Shown here: positions 33,198 to 41,229 of the stretch, one piece after another
Layout: each line of letters starts with the position of its first letter
How positions within the stretch are numbered: the stretch's first letter is position 1
Source: Geodermatophilus obscurus
GTDB taxonomy: Bacteria; Actinomycetota; Actinomycetes; Mycobacteriales; Geodermatophilaceae
Assembly (NCBI RefSeq): GCF_900115395.1
Contig: NZ_FOWE01000002.1
Coordinates: 434,001-498,000, forward strand
Direction of reading: 5' to 3'
DNA length: 64,000 nucleotides
The notes under the pieces: generated by a model
What the model was told of the DNA's origin: nothing
Databases searched by the model: none
The model's input: only the letters and a program-made list of their open reading frames with translations
Made by a program: the position numbers and the translations under genes

Positions 33198-33926
33198 CTA
33201 CGGGGAGAGGAGCTCGCCGGTGGCCACCAGGTGGTCGGCGACGTCGCGCAGCTTGCGGTTGGCCTGCATCGAAATCCGGGCGAGCACCTGGAAGGCCTGG
33301 TCGGCGGTGAACTTGTGCCGCTCCATGAGGATGCCCTTCGCCTGGTCGATGACCGCGCGCGAGGCCAGGGCGATCTGCAGGTTGTCGGCCATGTCCCGGG
33401 CGCTCTGGTAGGCGTACAGGTTGCCGGCGGCGACCGCGGCGTAGGGGGCGAACCGGGTCCCCACCGACCGGCTCTCCTCGTCGAAGGCGTCCGGCCGGCG
33501 GGCGTAGACGTTGAGCGCGCCGGTGAGCTCCGCGTCCGCGTCGACGGCCAGCGGCAGGGACAGCGAGCTGAGGTTGCCCGCCTCGGCGGCGCGCGGGAGG
33601 TAGTCCGGCCACCGCCCGTCGGTCCGGGTGTCGCGGACCTCGACGACCTCGCCGGTGCGGGCGGCGTGCAGGCACGGCCCGTGTCCCCGGTCGTACTGCA
33701 CCTCGTCGAGGGCGGTGGCGAGCCCACCGGTGGAGGCGATCGTCGTCGGCCGGTCCCGGACCAGCAGGGTCACGGAGGCCTCGGGGGCGCCCGGCATGAC
33801 GCTCTTGGCCAGGTCGGCCACGGTCTGCAGCAGGCTCTCCATGGACAGCTCCCGCAGCGAGAGCCGGCCGAGCCGCTCGAGCACCTCGGTGGCGTCAGCG
33901 GGGGGAGAGTCGTCGGTGCCGGCCAC
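33198..33926 (-). CDS. GAF-ANTAR transcription antitermination regulator
   Basis: A 242-residue regulator: helical N-terminus (LGRLSLRELSMESLLQTVADLA), GAF domain about 30-170 (YDRGHGPCLHAARTGEVVEVRD, LTGALNVYARRPDAF), and a canonical ANTAR domain (VIDQAKGILMERHKFTADQAFQVL, then ANRKLRDVADHL). The GTG start has GGAGG upstream. It is the third GAF-ANTAR protein within 4 kb, and the second with an intact ANTAR signature. Confidence 0.92.
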   Translation of the reverse strand: MAGTDDSPPADATEVLERLGRLSLRELSMESLLQTVADLAKSVMPGAPEASVTLLVRDRPTTIASTGGLATALDEVQYDRGHGPCLHAARTGEVVEVRDTRTDGRWPDYLPRAAEAGNLSSLSLPLAVDADAELTGALNVYARRPDAFDEESRSVGTRFAPYAAVAAGNLYAYQSARDMADNLQIALASRAVIDQAKGILMERHKFTADQAFQVLARISMQANRKLRDVADHLVATGELLSP

Positions 33927-34122
33927 GGGGGGCCTCCGGTCTCGGGGAACCGGGGGCTGGCGACCTCGGTCACGGACCCGGTGGGTCCGTGGGGTGCACG
34001 CCGCTGTCTGACGCACGGTGGACGGCCGGGGCGACCCGGCTACAGCACCCACCGTACGCGGACGGCCGGGTGAGCGCGAGGCCGATCGGCCCGCCGTGTT
34101 GCCGGGGTCACACCCCGGGTCG

Positions 34123-34971
34123 ATGCTGCCGGTCATGACGGCGAAGAAGCAGCCCGGGACCTCGCTCGAGGAGGCACCACAGGCGACCGGCAAGGTCGAC
34201 ACCGCCTGGTACGAGCGCGAGGTCGCCCGGCTCCAGGTCGAGCTGGTCAAGCAGCAGGAGTACATCCGGGCGCGCGGCCTGCGGGTCGTCGTCGTCTTCG
34301 AGGGGCGCGACGCCGCGGGCAAGGGCGGCGCCATCCAGCGGATCACCGAGACGCTCAACCCGCGGGCAGCCCGGGTCGTGGCGCTCGCCGCGCCCACCGA
34401 GCGCGAGCGGGGGCAGTGGTACTTCCAGCGCTACGTCGCGCACCTGCCGACCCGCGGCGAGATGGTCCTGTTCGACCGGTCCTGGTACAACCGCGCGGGC
34501 GTCGAGCGGGTGATGGGCTTTTGCACCGACGAGGAGTACGAGGAGTTCCTGCACTCGTGCCCCGAGTTCGAGCGGATGCTCGTGCGCAGCGGCATCACGC
34601 TGGTCAAGTACTGGTTCTCCGTCAGCGACACCGAGCAGGAGAAGCGGTTCCAGAAGCGGCTCCAGGACCCGACGAAGCGCTGGAAGCTCAGCCCGATGGA
34701 CCTCGAGGCGCGCAACCGCTGGGTCGACTTCTCCCGCGCCAAGGACGCCATGTTCGCCGCCACCGACATCCCGGAGGCGCCGTGGTGGGTGGTCGAGGCC
34801 GACGTGAAGAAGCGCGCCCGCGTCAACGTCATGACCCACCTGCTCGCCCAGGTCCCCTACGAGGACCTCACGCCCGAGCCGCCGGTGCTGCCCCCGCGCC
34901 CGCCGGTCACCGACGACTACGTGCGCCCGCCCAAGGAGAGCCAGCACCTCGTCCCCGACGTCGTCCCCTGA
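34123..34971 (+). CDS. ppk2: Polyphosphate kinase 2 (PPK2)
   Basis: A 282-residue PPK2-family kinase. The Walker A loop is VVFEGRDAAGKGGAIQRI, the Walker B/lid region MVLFDRSWYNRAGVERVMGF, and further family blocks are WYFQRYVAHLP and LVKYWFSVSDTEQEKRF. It uses polyphosphate to phosphorylate nucleotides (single-domain class I type, usually NDP). The length fits the family. A second ATG 12 nt downstream is an equally good start. The C-terminus is proline-rich. It precedes a phospholipase D gene by 81 bp. Confidence 0.95.
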   Translation: MLPVMTAKKQPGTSLEEAPQATGKVDTAWYEREVARLQVELVKQQEYIRARGLRVVVVFEGRDAAGKGGAIQRITETLNPRAARVVALAAPTERERGQWYFQRYVAHLPTRGEMVLFDRSWYNRAGVERVMGFCTDEEYEEFLHSCPEFERMLVRSGITLVKYWFSVSDTEQEKRFQKRLQDPTKRWKLSPMDLEARNRWVDFSRAKDAMFAATDIPEAPWWVVEADVKKRARVNVMTHLLAQVPYEDLTPEPPVLPPRPPVTDDYVRPPKESQHLVPDVVP

Positions 34972-35052
34972 CCCGGGGGGCCGGCGGTCCGATCGTGTGA
35001 CGGCGACGGGCCGGCCGCGCGCGGTCCTTGCGCAGGTCGGCAGACTGCGCAG

Positions 35053-36579
35053 GTGATCGAGAGCGCCGACGGTGCCGGGACGACGTCCGGCGCCTCCACC
35101 GTCCCGGCGCCCACCGCCGACACCCTGCTCGTCCCCGGCGAGACGTGCTGGCGGATCGAGCAGGCCGAGCGGCACGCCGTCTTCGTCGACGCCGCCGACT
35201 ACTTCGCCACGCTCAAGCGCGCGGTGCTGCGCGCCGAGCGCCGGGTGCTGTTCATCGGCTGGGACTTCGACCCCCGCATCCGCCTGGACCCCCGCACCCC
35301 GGGCCGCGCGCGCGAGGACCGGCTGGGCCGCGTGCTCGAGCGGGCGGTGCGGGCCAACCCCCGGCTGGAGATCGGCGTCCTGCAGTGGGACCTCGGGATG
35401 ATCGTGGCGCTCAACCGGCGGATGGCACCGATCGTGCTGCTCAACCGCCGCACGCCCGACCGGCTGCGCTTCGCCGTCGACATGCACCACCCGGTCGGCG
35501 GGGCGCACCACCAGAAGATCGTCGTCATCGACGACTGCCTCGCCTTCGCCGGCGGCATCGACGTCACCGCCGACCGGTGGGACACCTCCGAGCACCGCGA
35601 CCGCCACCCGCTGCGCCACCGGCCGCACACCACCCGGCTCCGCGGGCCGTGGCACGACGTCACCAGCCTGGTCTCCGGCCCGGCCGCCCGCGCGCTCGGC
35701 GACCTCGCCCGCGAGCGGTGGGAGAGCGGCACCGGCGAGCACCTCGAGCCGGTGACCGACGCCGGGACGTGCTGGCCGGAGGACGTCGAGCCGTTCCTCA
35801 CCGACGTCGACGTCGCCGTCTCCCGGACCCGCCCCGAGCACGGCGGCACCGAGCTGGTGCACGAGATCGAGCTGCTGTGGCTGGCCGTGGTCGCCGCCGC
35901 CCGGCGCACCGTCTACATCGAGACCCAGTACTTCGCCAACCGCCGCATCGCCGAGGCGATCGCCGACCGGCTGGGCGAGGAGGACGGCCCGGAGTTCGTC
36001 ATCATCAACCCGCGGGCGGCCAGCGGCTGGCTGGAGAGCAAGGCGATGGACACCGCCCGCGTGAAGCTGCTCGCCCTGGTCCGGGCGGCCGACCGCCACG
36101 ACCGCTTCCGGCTGCTCGTCCCGGTCACCGAGGGGCGGCAGCCGGTGTACGTGCACGCCAAGGTCACCTGCCTCGACGACCGGCTGCTGCGGATCGGCTC
36201 GTCCAACCTCAACAACCGCTCGATGGGGCTGGACACCGAGTGCGACCTGTCGATCGAGGCCCGCACCGGCGACGACCGCGAGGAGGAGCTGCGTGCGGCG
36301 GTGCTCGGCATGCGGCACCGGCTGCTCGGCGAGCACCTCGGCGTCGAGCCCGGTGCGGTGGCCGCGGCCGTCGAGGAGCACGGCGGGTCGCTGGTGCGCG
36401 CCGTCGACGCGCTGATGCGGCCCACCGGCCGCTCGCTGGTGCCCTTCCAGCCGCCGGACCTGGCCCCGGTGGAGCGGTTCCTCGCCGAGACCGAGCTGCT
36501 CGACGCCGAGCACACGCCCGACCGGTGGCGCCGGGTGAAGCGCGCCTTCGGCGGCCGGCGCAGGCAGCAGCGCGGCTGA
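35053..36579 (+). CDS. Phospholipase D family protein (two HKD motifs)
   Basis: A 508-residue protein with both catalytic motifs: HHQKIVVIDDCLAFAGGID (about residues 150-168) and HAKVTCLDDRLLRIGSSNLNNRS (about 362-384). The pairing, spacing and the surrounding VLFIGWDFDPRI and YIETQYFAN match bacterial phospholipase D/transphosphatidylase-like enzymes. No signal peptide is evident, so it is probably cytoplasmic or peripheral at the membrane. The substrate, phospholipid or other phosphodiester, is not known. Confidence 0.92.
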   Translation: MIESADGAGTTSGASTVPAPTADTLLVPGETCWRIEQAERHAVFVDAADYFATLKRAVLRAERRVLFIGWDFDPRIRLDPRTPGRAREDRLGRVLERAVRANPRLEIGVLQWDLGMIVALNRRMAPIVLLNRRTPDRLRFAVDMHHPVGGAHHQKIVVIDDCLAFAGGIDVTADRWDTSEHRDRHPLRHRPHTTRLRGPWHDVTSLVSGPAARALGDLARERWESGTGEHLEPVTDAGTCWPEDVEPFLTDVDVAVSRTRPEHGGTELVHEIELLWLAVVAAARRTVYIETQYFANRRIAEAIADRLGEEDGPEFVIINPRAASGWLESKAMDTARVKLLALVRAADRHDRFRLLVPVTEGRQPVYVHAKVTCLDDRLLRIGSSNLNNRSMGLDTECDLSIEARTGDDREEELRAAVLGMRHRLLGEHLGVEPGAVAAAVEEHGGSLVRAVDALMRPTGRSLVPFQPPDLAPVERFLAETELLDAEHTPDRWRRVKRAFGGRRRQQRG

Positions 36580-36620
36580 GGGTCGCGCATCCGCCCGGGG
36601 TCCGCGGGTAGGGCGGGCGC

Positions 36621-37391
36621 ATGAGCGCTGCGACCTTCGACTTCACCGGCTCCGTCGTCCTCGTCACCGGCGGCGGCACCGGCATCGGCCTGGCCATCAC
36701 CCGGGCGTTCCTCGACGCCGGCGCCACCGTGGCGATCACCGGGCGTCGGCGGGAACGCCTGGAGTCCGCGCTCGAGGGCGTCCCGGAGGAGCGTGCCGCG
36801 GCGCTGCCGGCCGACGTCTCCGACCCGGAGCAGGTGCGGCAGCTTGTCGCCGACGTCGTCGCCCGGTTCGGCCGGCTCGACGTCGTGGTGAGCAACGCCG
36901 CCGGCTACGCCAGGGGGGAACTGACCGACCTCGCCGACGACGCGTGGGAGCAGATGCGGGCCACCAACGTCGACGCGTTCTTCCACCTCGCCAAGGCCGC
37001 CCTGCCCCGGCTGGCGGAGTCCGGCGGGAACCTGGTCGCCGTCTCGTCGGTGTCGGGTCTGCGCGGCGACTGGGGGCAGGCGGGCTACAACGCCACGAAG
37101 GCCGCGGTGACCAACTTCGTGCGCTCGCTGGCGCTGGACTGGGGGCCGCGCGTGCGGCTCAACGCCGTCGCACCGGCCTTCACCTTCACCGAGCTCAACC
37201 AGGACGCCCCGCGGGACGAGGCCTCGCTCGCGCCGCACGTCGACCGGGTCCCGTTGGGCCGCATCGCCGAGCCGGAGGACGTCGCCCCGCCGGTGCTGTT
37301 CCTCGCCAGCGAGGGCGCCCGGTACGTCACCGGCGCGGTGCTCGCCGTCGACGGAGGGACCAGCGCCTCCACCGGGCAGGCGCACGTGTGA
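36621..37391 (+). CDS. Short-chain dehydrogenase/reductase (SDR)
   Basis: A 256-residue classical SDR. The cofactor loop is VLVTGGGTGIGLAI (TGxxxGIG), with NAAG at about residue 94, catalytic serine in LVAVSSVSGLRG and the YxxxK pair in GYNATKAA. An arginine after the second strand (TGRRRERL) suggests NADPH preference. The substrate is unknown. Its stop overlaps the start of a methyltransferase gene by 4 nt, so the two are co-translated. Confidence 0.93.
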   Translation: MSAATFDFTGSVVLVTGGGTGIGLAITRAFLDAGATVAITGRRRERLESALEGVPEERAAALPADVSDPEQVRQLVADVVARFGRLDVVVSNAAGYARGELTDLADDAWEQMRATNVDAFFHLAKAALPRLAESGGNLVAVSSVSGLRGDWGQAGYNATKAAVTNFVRSLALDWGPRVRLNAVAPAFTFTELNQDAPRDEASLAPHVDRVPLGRIAEPEDVAPPVLFLASEGARYVTGAVLAVDGGTSASTGQAHV

Positions 37392-37921
37392 CCCCGCCCG
37401 CCGCGTCCGACCGGCTCGCGTTCGTCGCCGGGGCGGTGGCCGCCGCGCCGGGGGAGCGGGTGCTCGAGGTCGGCTGCGGACACGGCGTCCTGGTCACCGC
37501 GCTGGCGGCGGCGGTGGGGCAGGGGAGCGTCGTCGCCGTCGACCGGTCGCCGCGCATGGCCGCGGCGGCGGTGCGCCGCAATGCGGCGGCGGTCGAGGCG
37601 GGCCGCGTCCGGGTGCTCGCCCGTCCGCTGACCGAGGCCGGGCTCGCCGCCGAGCGCGTCGACGCCGTGGTCGCCGTCGACGTCCGGGCGTTCTGGACGC
37701 CGCCCGCGCCGGAGTGGGACGTCGTCGCCCGCGTGCTGGCGCCGGGCGGGCGCGTGGTCCTGGGGTTCTCGGTGATGCGCCCGGAGGACCGTGCGCGGGT
37801 CCCGGCGGCCGTCGCGCGGCTCGCGGGGGAGCGGGGGTTCGCCGTCACCGCCACGACCGCCGCGGCGACCGTTCCTTACGAGACGGTCGCCGTGGAGTTG
37901 CGCCGGTCCGCCTGCGGGTAG
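37388..37921 (+). CDS. Class I SAM-dependent methyltransferase
   Basis: A 177-residue protein with the SAM-binding motif VLEVGCGHGVLVTAL, acidic residue in VVAVDRSPRMAAAA and later blocks VDAVVAVDVRAFW and VLAPGGRVVLGF. It is small, lacking extra substrate-binding insertions. The GTG start overlaps the SDR stop (GTGTGA), and an acyl-CoA dehydrogenase follows 30 bp later, so the three may form one unit. Confidence 0.88.
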   Translation: MTPPAASDRLAFVAGAVAAAPGERVLEVGCGHGVLVTALAAAVGQGSVVAVDRSPRMAAAAVRRNAAAVEAGRVRVLARPLTEAGLAAERVDAVVAVDVRAFWTPPAPEWDVVARVLAPGGRVVLGFSVMRPEDRARVPAAVARLAGERGFAVTATTAAATVPYETVAVELRRSACG

Positions 37922-37951
37922 GTGCAGGGCCCGACGACGTGAGGACCCGCG

Positions 37952-39127
37952 ATGACCGACGAACTGCCCGGTGACCTCTACGGATACGAGACACTGCTGA
38001 CCGAGGACGAGCGCAAGGAGCTGTCGGGCATCCGGCGCTTCCTGCACGAGGAGGTCCGCCCGCGGGTCAACGACGCCTGGGCCGCGGCGGAGTTCCCGAT
38101 GGACCTGGTGCCCCGCTTCGCCGAGGAGGGCATGGTCGGGCGCAGCTACGACCTCGAGCACCGGCCGCGGGCCTCACGGCTGTTCACCGGGTTCATCGCG
38201 CTGGAGACCGCGCGGGTCGACCCCTCGATGGCCACCTTTCTCGGCGTGCACAACGGCCTGTCGATGGGCTCGATCGTGCTGCTGGGCTCCGACGAGCAGC
38301 GCGCCCGCTGGGTGCCCGGCATGGTCGCGCTGGACACGATCGGCGCCTTCGCGCTGACCGAGCCGCACGGCGGCTCCGACGTCGCCCGCGGCCTGGAGAC
38401 CACCGCCCGCCGCGACGGCGACGGGTGGGTCATCGACGGCGCCAAGCGGTGGATCGGCAACGGGACGTTCGCCGACGTCGTCGTGGTGTTCGCCCGCGAC
38501 GTCGCCGACGACCAGGTGAAGACGTTCGTCGTCGAGAAGGGCACGCCCGGGTTCACGCCGACGAAGATGGAGGGCAAGTACGCGCTGCGGACCGTGCAGA
38601 ACGCCGACATCGTCTTCGACGGCTGCCGGGTCCCGGCGGAGAACAAGCTGGAGCACGGCAACTCGTTCAAGGACGTCAACCGGGTGCTCAAGCTGACCCG
38701 CGGCGGCGTCGCCTGGTCGGCCGTCGGCTGCCAGATGGGCGCTTTCGAGGCGGCGATCGCCTACGCGAAGGAGCGCGAGCAGTTCGGGCGGCCGATCGCC
38801 GGGTTCCAGCTCGTGCAGGACCTGCTCGCCCGCATGGCCGGCAACGTGACCGCGAGCCTCGGCATGGCGGTGCGGGTGTCGCAGCTGCAGGAGGAGGGCG
38901 TGTTCCGCGACGAGCAGGCGGCGCTGGCCAAGGCGTTCGTCACCGGCCGCGCCCGCGAGACCGTCGGGCTGGCCCGCGAGCTGTTCGGCGGCAACGGGAT
39001 CCTGCTGGAGAACGACGTCGTGCGGTACTTCGCCGACGCCGAGGCGCTCTACTCCTACGAGGGCACCCGCGAGATCAACAGCCTCATCGTCGGGCGGGCC
39101 CTGACCGGGGTGAGCGCCTTCGTCTGA
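37952..39127 (+). CDS. Acyl-CoA dehydrogenase (glutaryl-CoA dehydrogenase-like)
   Basis: A 391-residue FAD enzyme of standard length. Family signatures are FALTEPHGGSDVARGLETTA, WVIDGAKRWIGNGTFADV, REQFGRPIAGFQLVQDLLARM and LFGGNGILLEN, with the catalytic glutamate in YSYEGTREINSLIVGRALTG. The combination is closest to the glutaryl-CoA dehydrogenase branch. It oxidises an acyl-CoA thioester at the alpha-beta position and passes electrons to ETF. The exact acyl chain is not predictable here. Confidence 0.93.
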   Translation: MTDELPGDLYGYETLLTEDERKELSGIRRFLHEEVRPRVNDAWAAAEFPMDLVPRFAEEGMVGRSYDLEHRPRASRLFTGFIALETARVDPSMATFLGVHNGLSMGSIVLLGSDEQRARWVPGMVALDTIGAFALTEPHGGSDVARGLETTARRDGDGWVIDGAKRWIGNGTFADVVVVFARDVADDQVKTFVVEKGTPGFTPTKMEGKYALRTVQNADIVFDGCRVPAENKLEHGNSFKDVNRVLKLTRGGVAWSAVGCQMGAFEAAIAYAKEREQFGRPIAGFQLVQDLLARMAGNVTASLGMAVRVSQLQEEGVFRDEQAALAKAFVTGRARETVGLARELFGGNGILLENDVVRYFADAEALYSYEGTREINSLIVGRALTGVSAFV

Positions 39128-39193
39128 GGGTCCCTCGCACGGGGGAGGTACCGCCGCCCGCGGGTGCGGGGTGGTGCGGGGGCCGCGCGGTCG

Positions 39194-39262
39194 GTGCTCG
39201 TCGTGGAGGACAGCGGCGAGATCCGGACCGTCCGCGGGGTGGGCTACCGGCCGGTGGCCTGA
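39194..39262 (+). pseudogene. Remnant of OmpR-family response regulator (internal deletion)
   Basis: A 22-codon frame reads VLVVEDSGEI joined directly to RTVRGVGYRPVA and a stop. The first half is the start of a receiver domain (VLVVEDD type), and the second is the exact end of an OmpR/PhoB winged helix (I-TVRGVGYR). About 200 codons between them are missing, in frame. It overlaps the 3' end of the opposite-strand gene by 19 bp. This is a short but very specific match. Confidence 0.65.
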
Positions 39263-39678
39263 CCGTCCCGGGGCCCGGGCACCGCGGGGTGCCGGGGAGC
39301 GGTCAGCTCGGTGACCAGCGCGTGCGCGACGACGCCGCGGCGGGCCTGCCGGGCGATGGCCCCCGACAGCCGGGCGACGGCGGGGTCACCGGGCTGCCCG
39401 CTGCTGCCCGCGAGCGCGGTGGCCCCGGCCGCCGGCCCCTCGACGTCACCGGCGCGCGCGGCGCCGGCGATGGCGGCCAGCCAGCCCGGCAGCGTCTCGG
39501 CGTGCGCGGCGCGCAGCCGCTCCACGAGTGCGGGGTCGGCGGCGGGGAGGTCGCGGGCGGTCTCCGGCGCGGATCCGGTGCGGCCCTGGAGGAAGGCCAG
39601 CAGACGGGTGGTCAGCTCGCTGTCGGTGGCGACGGTGGTCCTCCGGGTCCTGCTGCCCTCCGGCATGTTCACGTTCAC
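39244..39678 (-). CDS. Degenerate Hpt (histidine phosphotransfer)-like protein
   Basis: A 144-residue, mostly helical protein. The stretch GAARAGDVEGPAAGATALAGSSGQPG resembles the Hpt core (A-H-x-L-K-G-S-S-G), but threonine stands in place of the phospho-accepting histidine and alanine in place of the lysine. It probably cannot carry a phosphoryl group. The N-terminal 20 residues are basic. Start: GTG at the frame opening, or an ATG 12 nt later. Its neighbour on the other strand is a response-regulator remnant, so both may be leftovers of a lost phosphorelay. Family assignment is tentative. Confidence 0.5.
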   Translation of the reverse strand: MNVNMPEGSRTRRTTVATDSELTTRLLAFLQGRTGSAPETARDLPAADPALVERLRAAHAETLPGWLAAIAGAARAGDVEGPAAGATALAGSSGQPGDPAVARLSGAIARQARRGVVAHALVTELTAPRHPAVPGPRDGQATGR

Positions 39679-39879
39679 AGCCTGCCACCGCCCGCGAGCC
39701 GTGGGTGGAGCGGGTCCCAGCGCTGCCCGCTCGGCGTCGGGGATGCCGGCCTGGGCAGGGTCCGGACACGGCAGCGCCCCGCCGGACGGTGTCCGGCGGG
39801 GCGCTGGTGAGCCTGGGACGGCCCCTCCGCAGGGTCCCGACGCGAGTGCGCGAGCGGCGGGGGCGGAGGGGCCCTCCCG

Positions 39880-40614
39880 TCAGGAGCCGGAGGTCTGGCT
39901 CTGCACGCTCTGGCGGGACTGCTGGGCCTGGCCCTGCACGTCCTGAGCGGCCGACTGGCCCTCCTGCTTCACCGTCTGCGCGGCGCCCTGGGCGGTGCCC
40001 TTGACCTCCTCGACGGCCTGCTGGGCGGCCGGCTTGAGCTGCTCGCCGACCTCCTGGGCGGCCTGCTTGGCCGGGGCCAGCAGCTCGTCCTTGTGCTCGC
40101 GGAAGGCGGTCTCGGCCTGCTGGGCCAGCTGCTGCTCCTTCTGCGTGGCGGGGAGCAAGCTGCTCACCAGCCAGCCCACGCCGAAGGCGATGAGGCCGGC
40201 CGCGAGCGGGTTGCCCTGCGTCTGGCGGATCACCGCGTCCGGGGCCTGCTGGACGGCCGAGGCCGCCGACGAGGCGGCGTCCTGGACGGTGCCGGCCGCG
40301 TTGGCGGCCGCGCCCTGGACGGTGCCGGCCGCGTTGGCAGCCGCACCCTGCACGGTGCCGGCCGCGTTGGAGGCCGCACCCTGCACCGAGCCCAGCGCGT
40401 TGTGGGCGGTGCCGTGCGTCGAGGACCGGGTGTCGTGGGACGAGCCCATGACCTTGTCCTTGACGTTGGCGAAGCGGCCCTTCGCCGCGGCCATGCGCCG
40501 GTCGACGACGCGGGCCGGGTTGACCTTCTCGTTGAGGGCGTCGACGTCGTAGCTGAGCTCGCGCCGCGTCTCCTCGATCTGCCGCCGGATGGCGTCCGGG
40601 TCACTGCTGGTCAT
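39880..40614 (-). CDS. DUF3618 domain protein with internal repeats
   Basis: A 244-residue protein beginning with the DUF3618 pattern SSDPDAIRRQIEETRRELSYDVDALNEKVNPARV, followed by a repeat region (NAAGTVQGAAA units), a membrane helix (GLIAFGVGWLVSSLL) and a long amphipathic, glutamine/alanine-rich helix. These proteins are thought to work at the cell envelope. It is the third gene of a minus-strand trio with a holin-like protein and a glycine/tyrosine-rich protein. Confidence 0.85.
   Translation of the reverse strand: MTSSDPDAIRRQIEETRRELSYDVDALNEKVNPARVVDRRMAAAKGRFANVKDKVMGSSHDTRSSTHGTAHNALGSVQGAASNAAGTVQGAAANAAGTVQGAAANAAGTVQDAASSAASAVQQAPDAVIRQTQGNPLAAGLIAFGVGWLVSSLLPATQKEQQLAQQAETAFREHKDELLAPAKQAAQEVGEQLKPAAQQAVEEVKGTAQGAAQTVKQEGQSAAQDVQGQAQQSRQSVQSQTSGS
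40270..40400. repeat. 33-bp in-frame tandem repeat within the DUF3618 gene
   Basis: About four imperfect copies of an 11-codon unit (protein NAAGTVQGAAA) lie in the middle of the gene. The core GGCCGCGCCCTGGACGGTGCC recurs with period 33. It extends a helical linker rather than forming a domain. Confidence 0.75.
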
Positions 40615-40653
40615 GTCTGCTCCAGAGAGGTGTGGGGGCCGTTGGCCCGGGGG

Positions 40654-41226
40654 TCAGTGGGGCTTGAGGGCGCCGGGGACCTGCTGGAGCGTGTCCACGG
40701 TCCGTTCGGGCTTCGGGTTGACCTGCCGGAACTTCTTGCGGCCCATGGAGAACGCGACCGCGCCGATGATCCCCCAGAGGACCGCCACGATCAGGGCGGA
40801 CCAGCTGTGGCCGACCAGGTGCGACAGGGCCCACCACAGCGCGATGCTGAGGAAGATCACGGTCATCAGCCCGGCGAGGCCCGCGGCGCCGAACATGCCC
40901 GCGCCCTGGCCGGCCTTCTTGGCCTCGACCTGCAGCTCGGCCTTGGCCAGCGCGAGCTCCTGGCGCATGAGCACCGAGAGGTCCGTGGTGACCTCGCTGA
41001 TGAGCTGCCCGACGGAGACCCCTTCGACGTCGGGCCGGCCGGCGTCGGTCGTCGGCGTGCCGAGGTCACCGGCGTGGGCGGCGGAGGAGCCGTAGGACTG
41101 GTCGTCGTAACCGGCGGCCTGGTCCTGCCCGTAGCCGGGCGGCACGGCGTAGTTGGCCTGCGGTGGCTCGGGCGGGTAGCCGGCCGACCCGCCCACCGGC
41201 GTGGCGCCGGAGTAGGGGGTGCTCAT
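40654..41226 (-). CDS. Phage holin family protein (DUF1469/Phage_holin_3_6-like envelope protein)
   Basis: A 190-residue protein: a tyrosine/glycine/proline-rich N-terminus of about 65 residues, then GVSVGQLISEVTTDLSVLMRQELALAKAELQVEAKKAGQG and two membrane helices (LAGLMTVIFLSIALWWALSHLV, SALIVAVLWGIIGAVAFSMG). This is the widespread actinobacterial membrane family named after phage holins; it is not evidence of a prophage. It sits between the DUF3618 gene and another envelope protein gene. Confidence 0.88.
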   Translation of the reverse strand: MSTPYSGATPVGGSAGYPPEPPQANYAVPPGYGQDQAAGYDDQSYGSSAAHAGDLGTPTTDAGRPDVEGVSVGQLISEVTTDLSVLMRQELALAKAELQVEAKKAGQGAGMFGAAGLAGLMTVIFLSIALWWALSHLVGHSWSALIVAVLWGIIGAVAFSMGRKKFRQVNPKPERTVDTLQQVPGALKPH

Positions 41227-41229
41227 GGC

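Noticed and set aside
34108-36513. Minus-strand open frame of 801 codons
   Set aside because: It lies opposite PPK2 and phospholipase D, whose catalytic motifs are clear on the plus strand. The minus translation is low-complexity.
40270-40400. Short regular repeats resembling a CRISPR array
   Set aside because: The 33-bp units are contiguous, imperfect and in frame inside a protein gene; there are no spacers and no cas genes.
40654-41226. Prophage suggested by the holin-family gene
   Set aside because: The family is chromosomal in actinobacteria, and no other phage gene is present.
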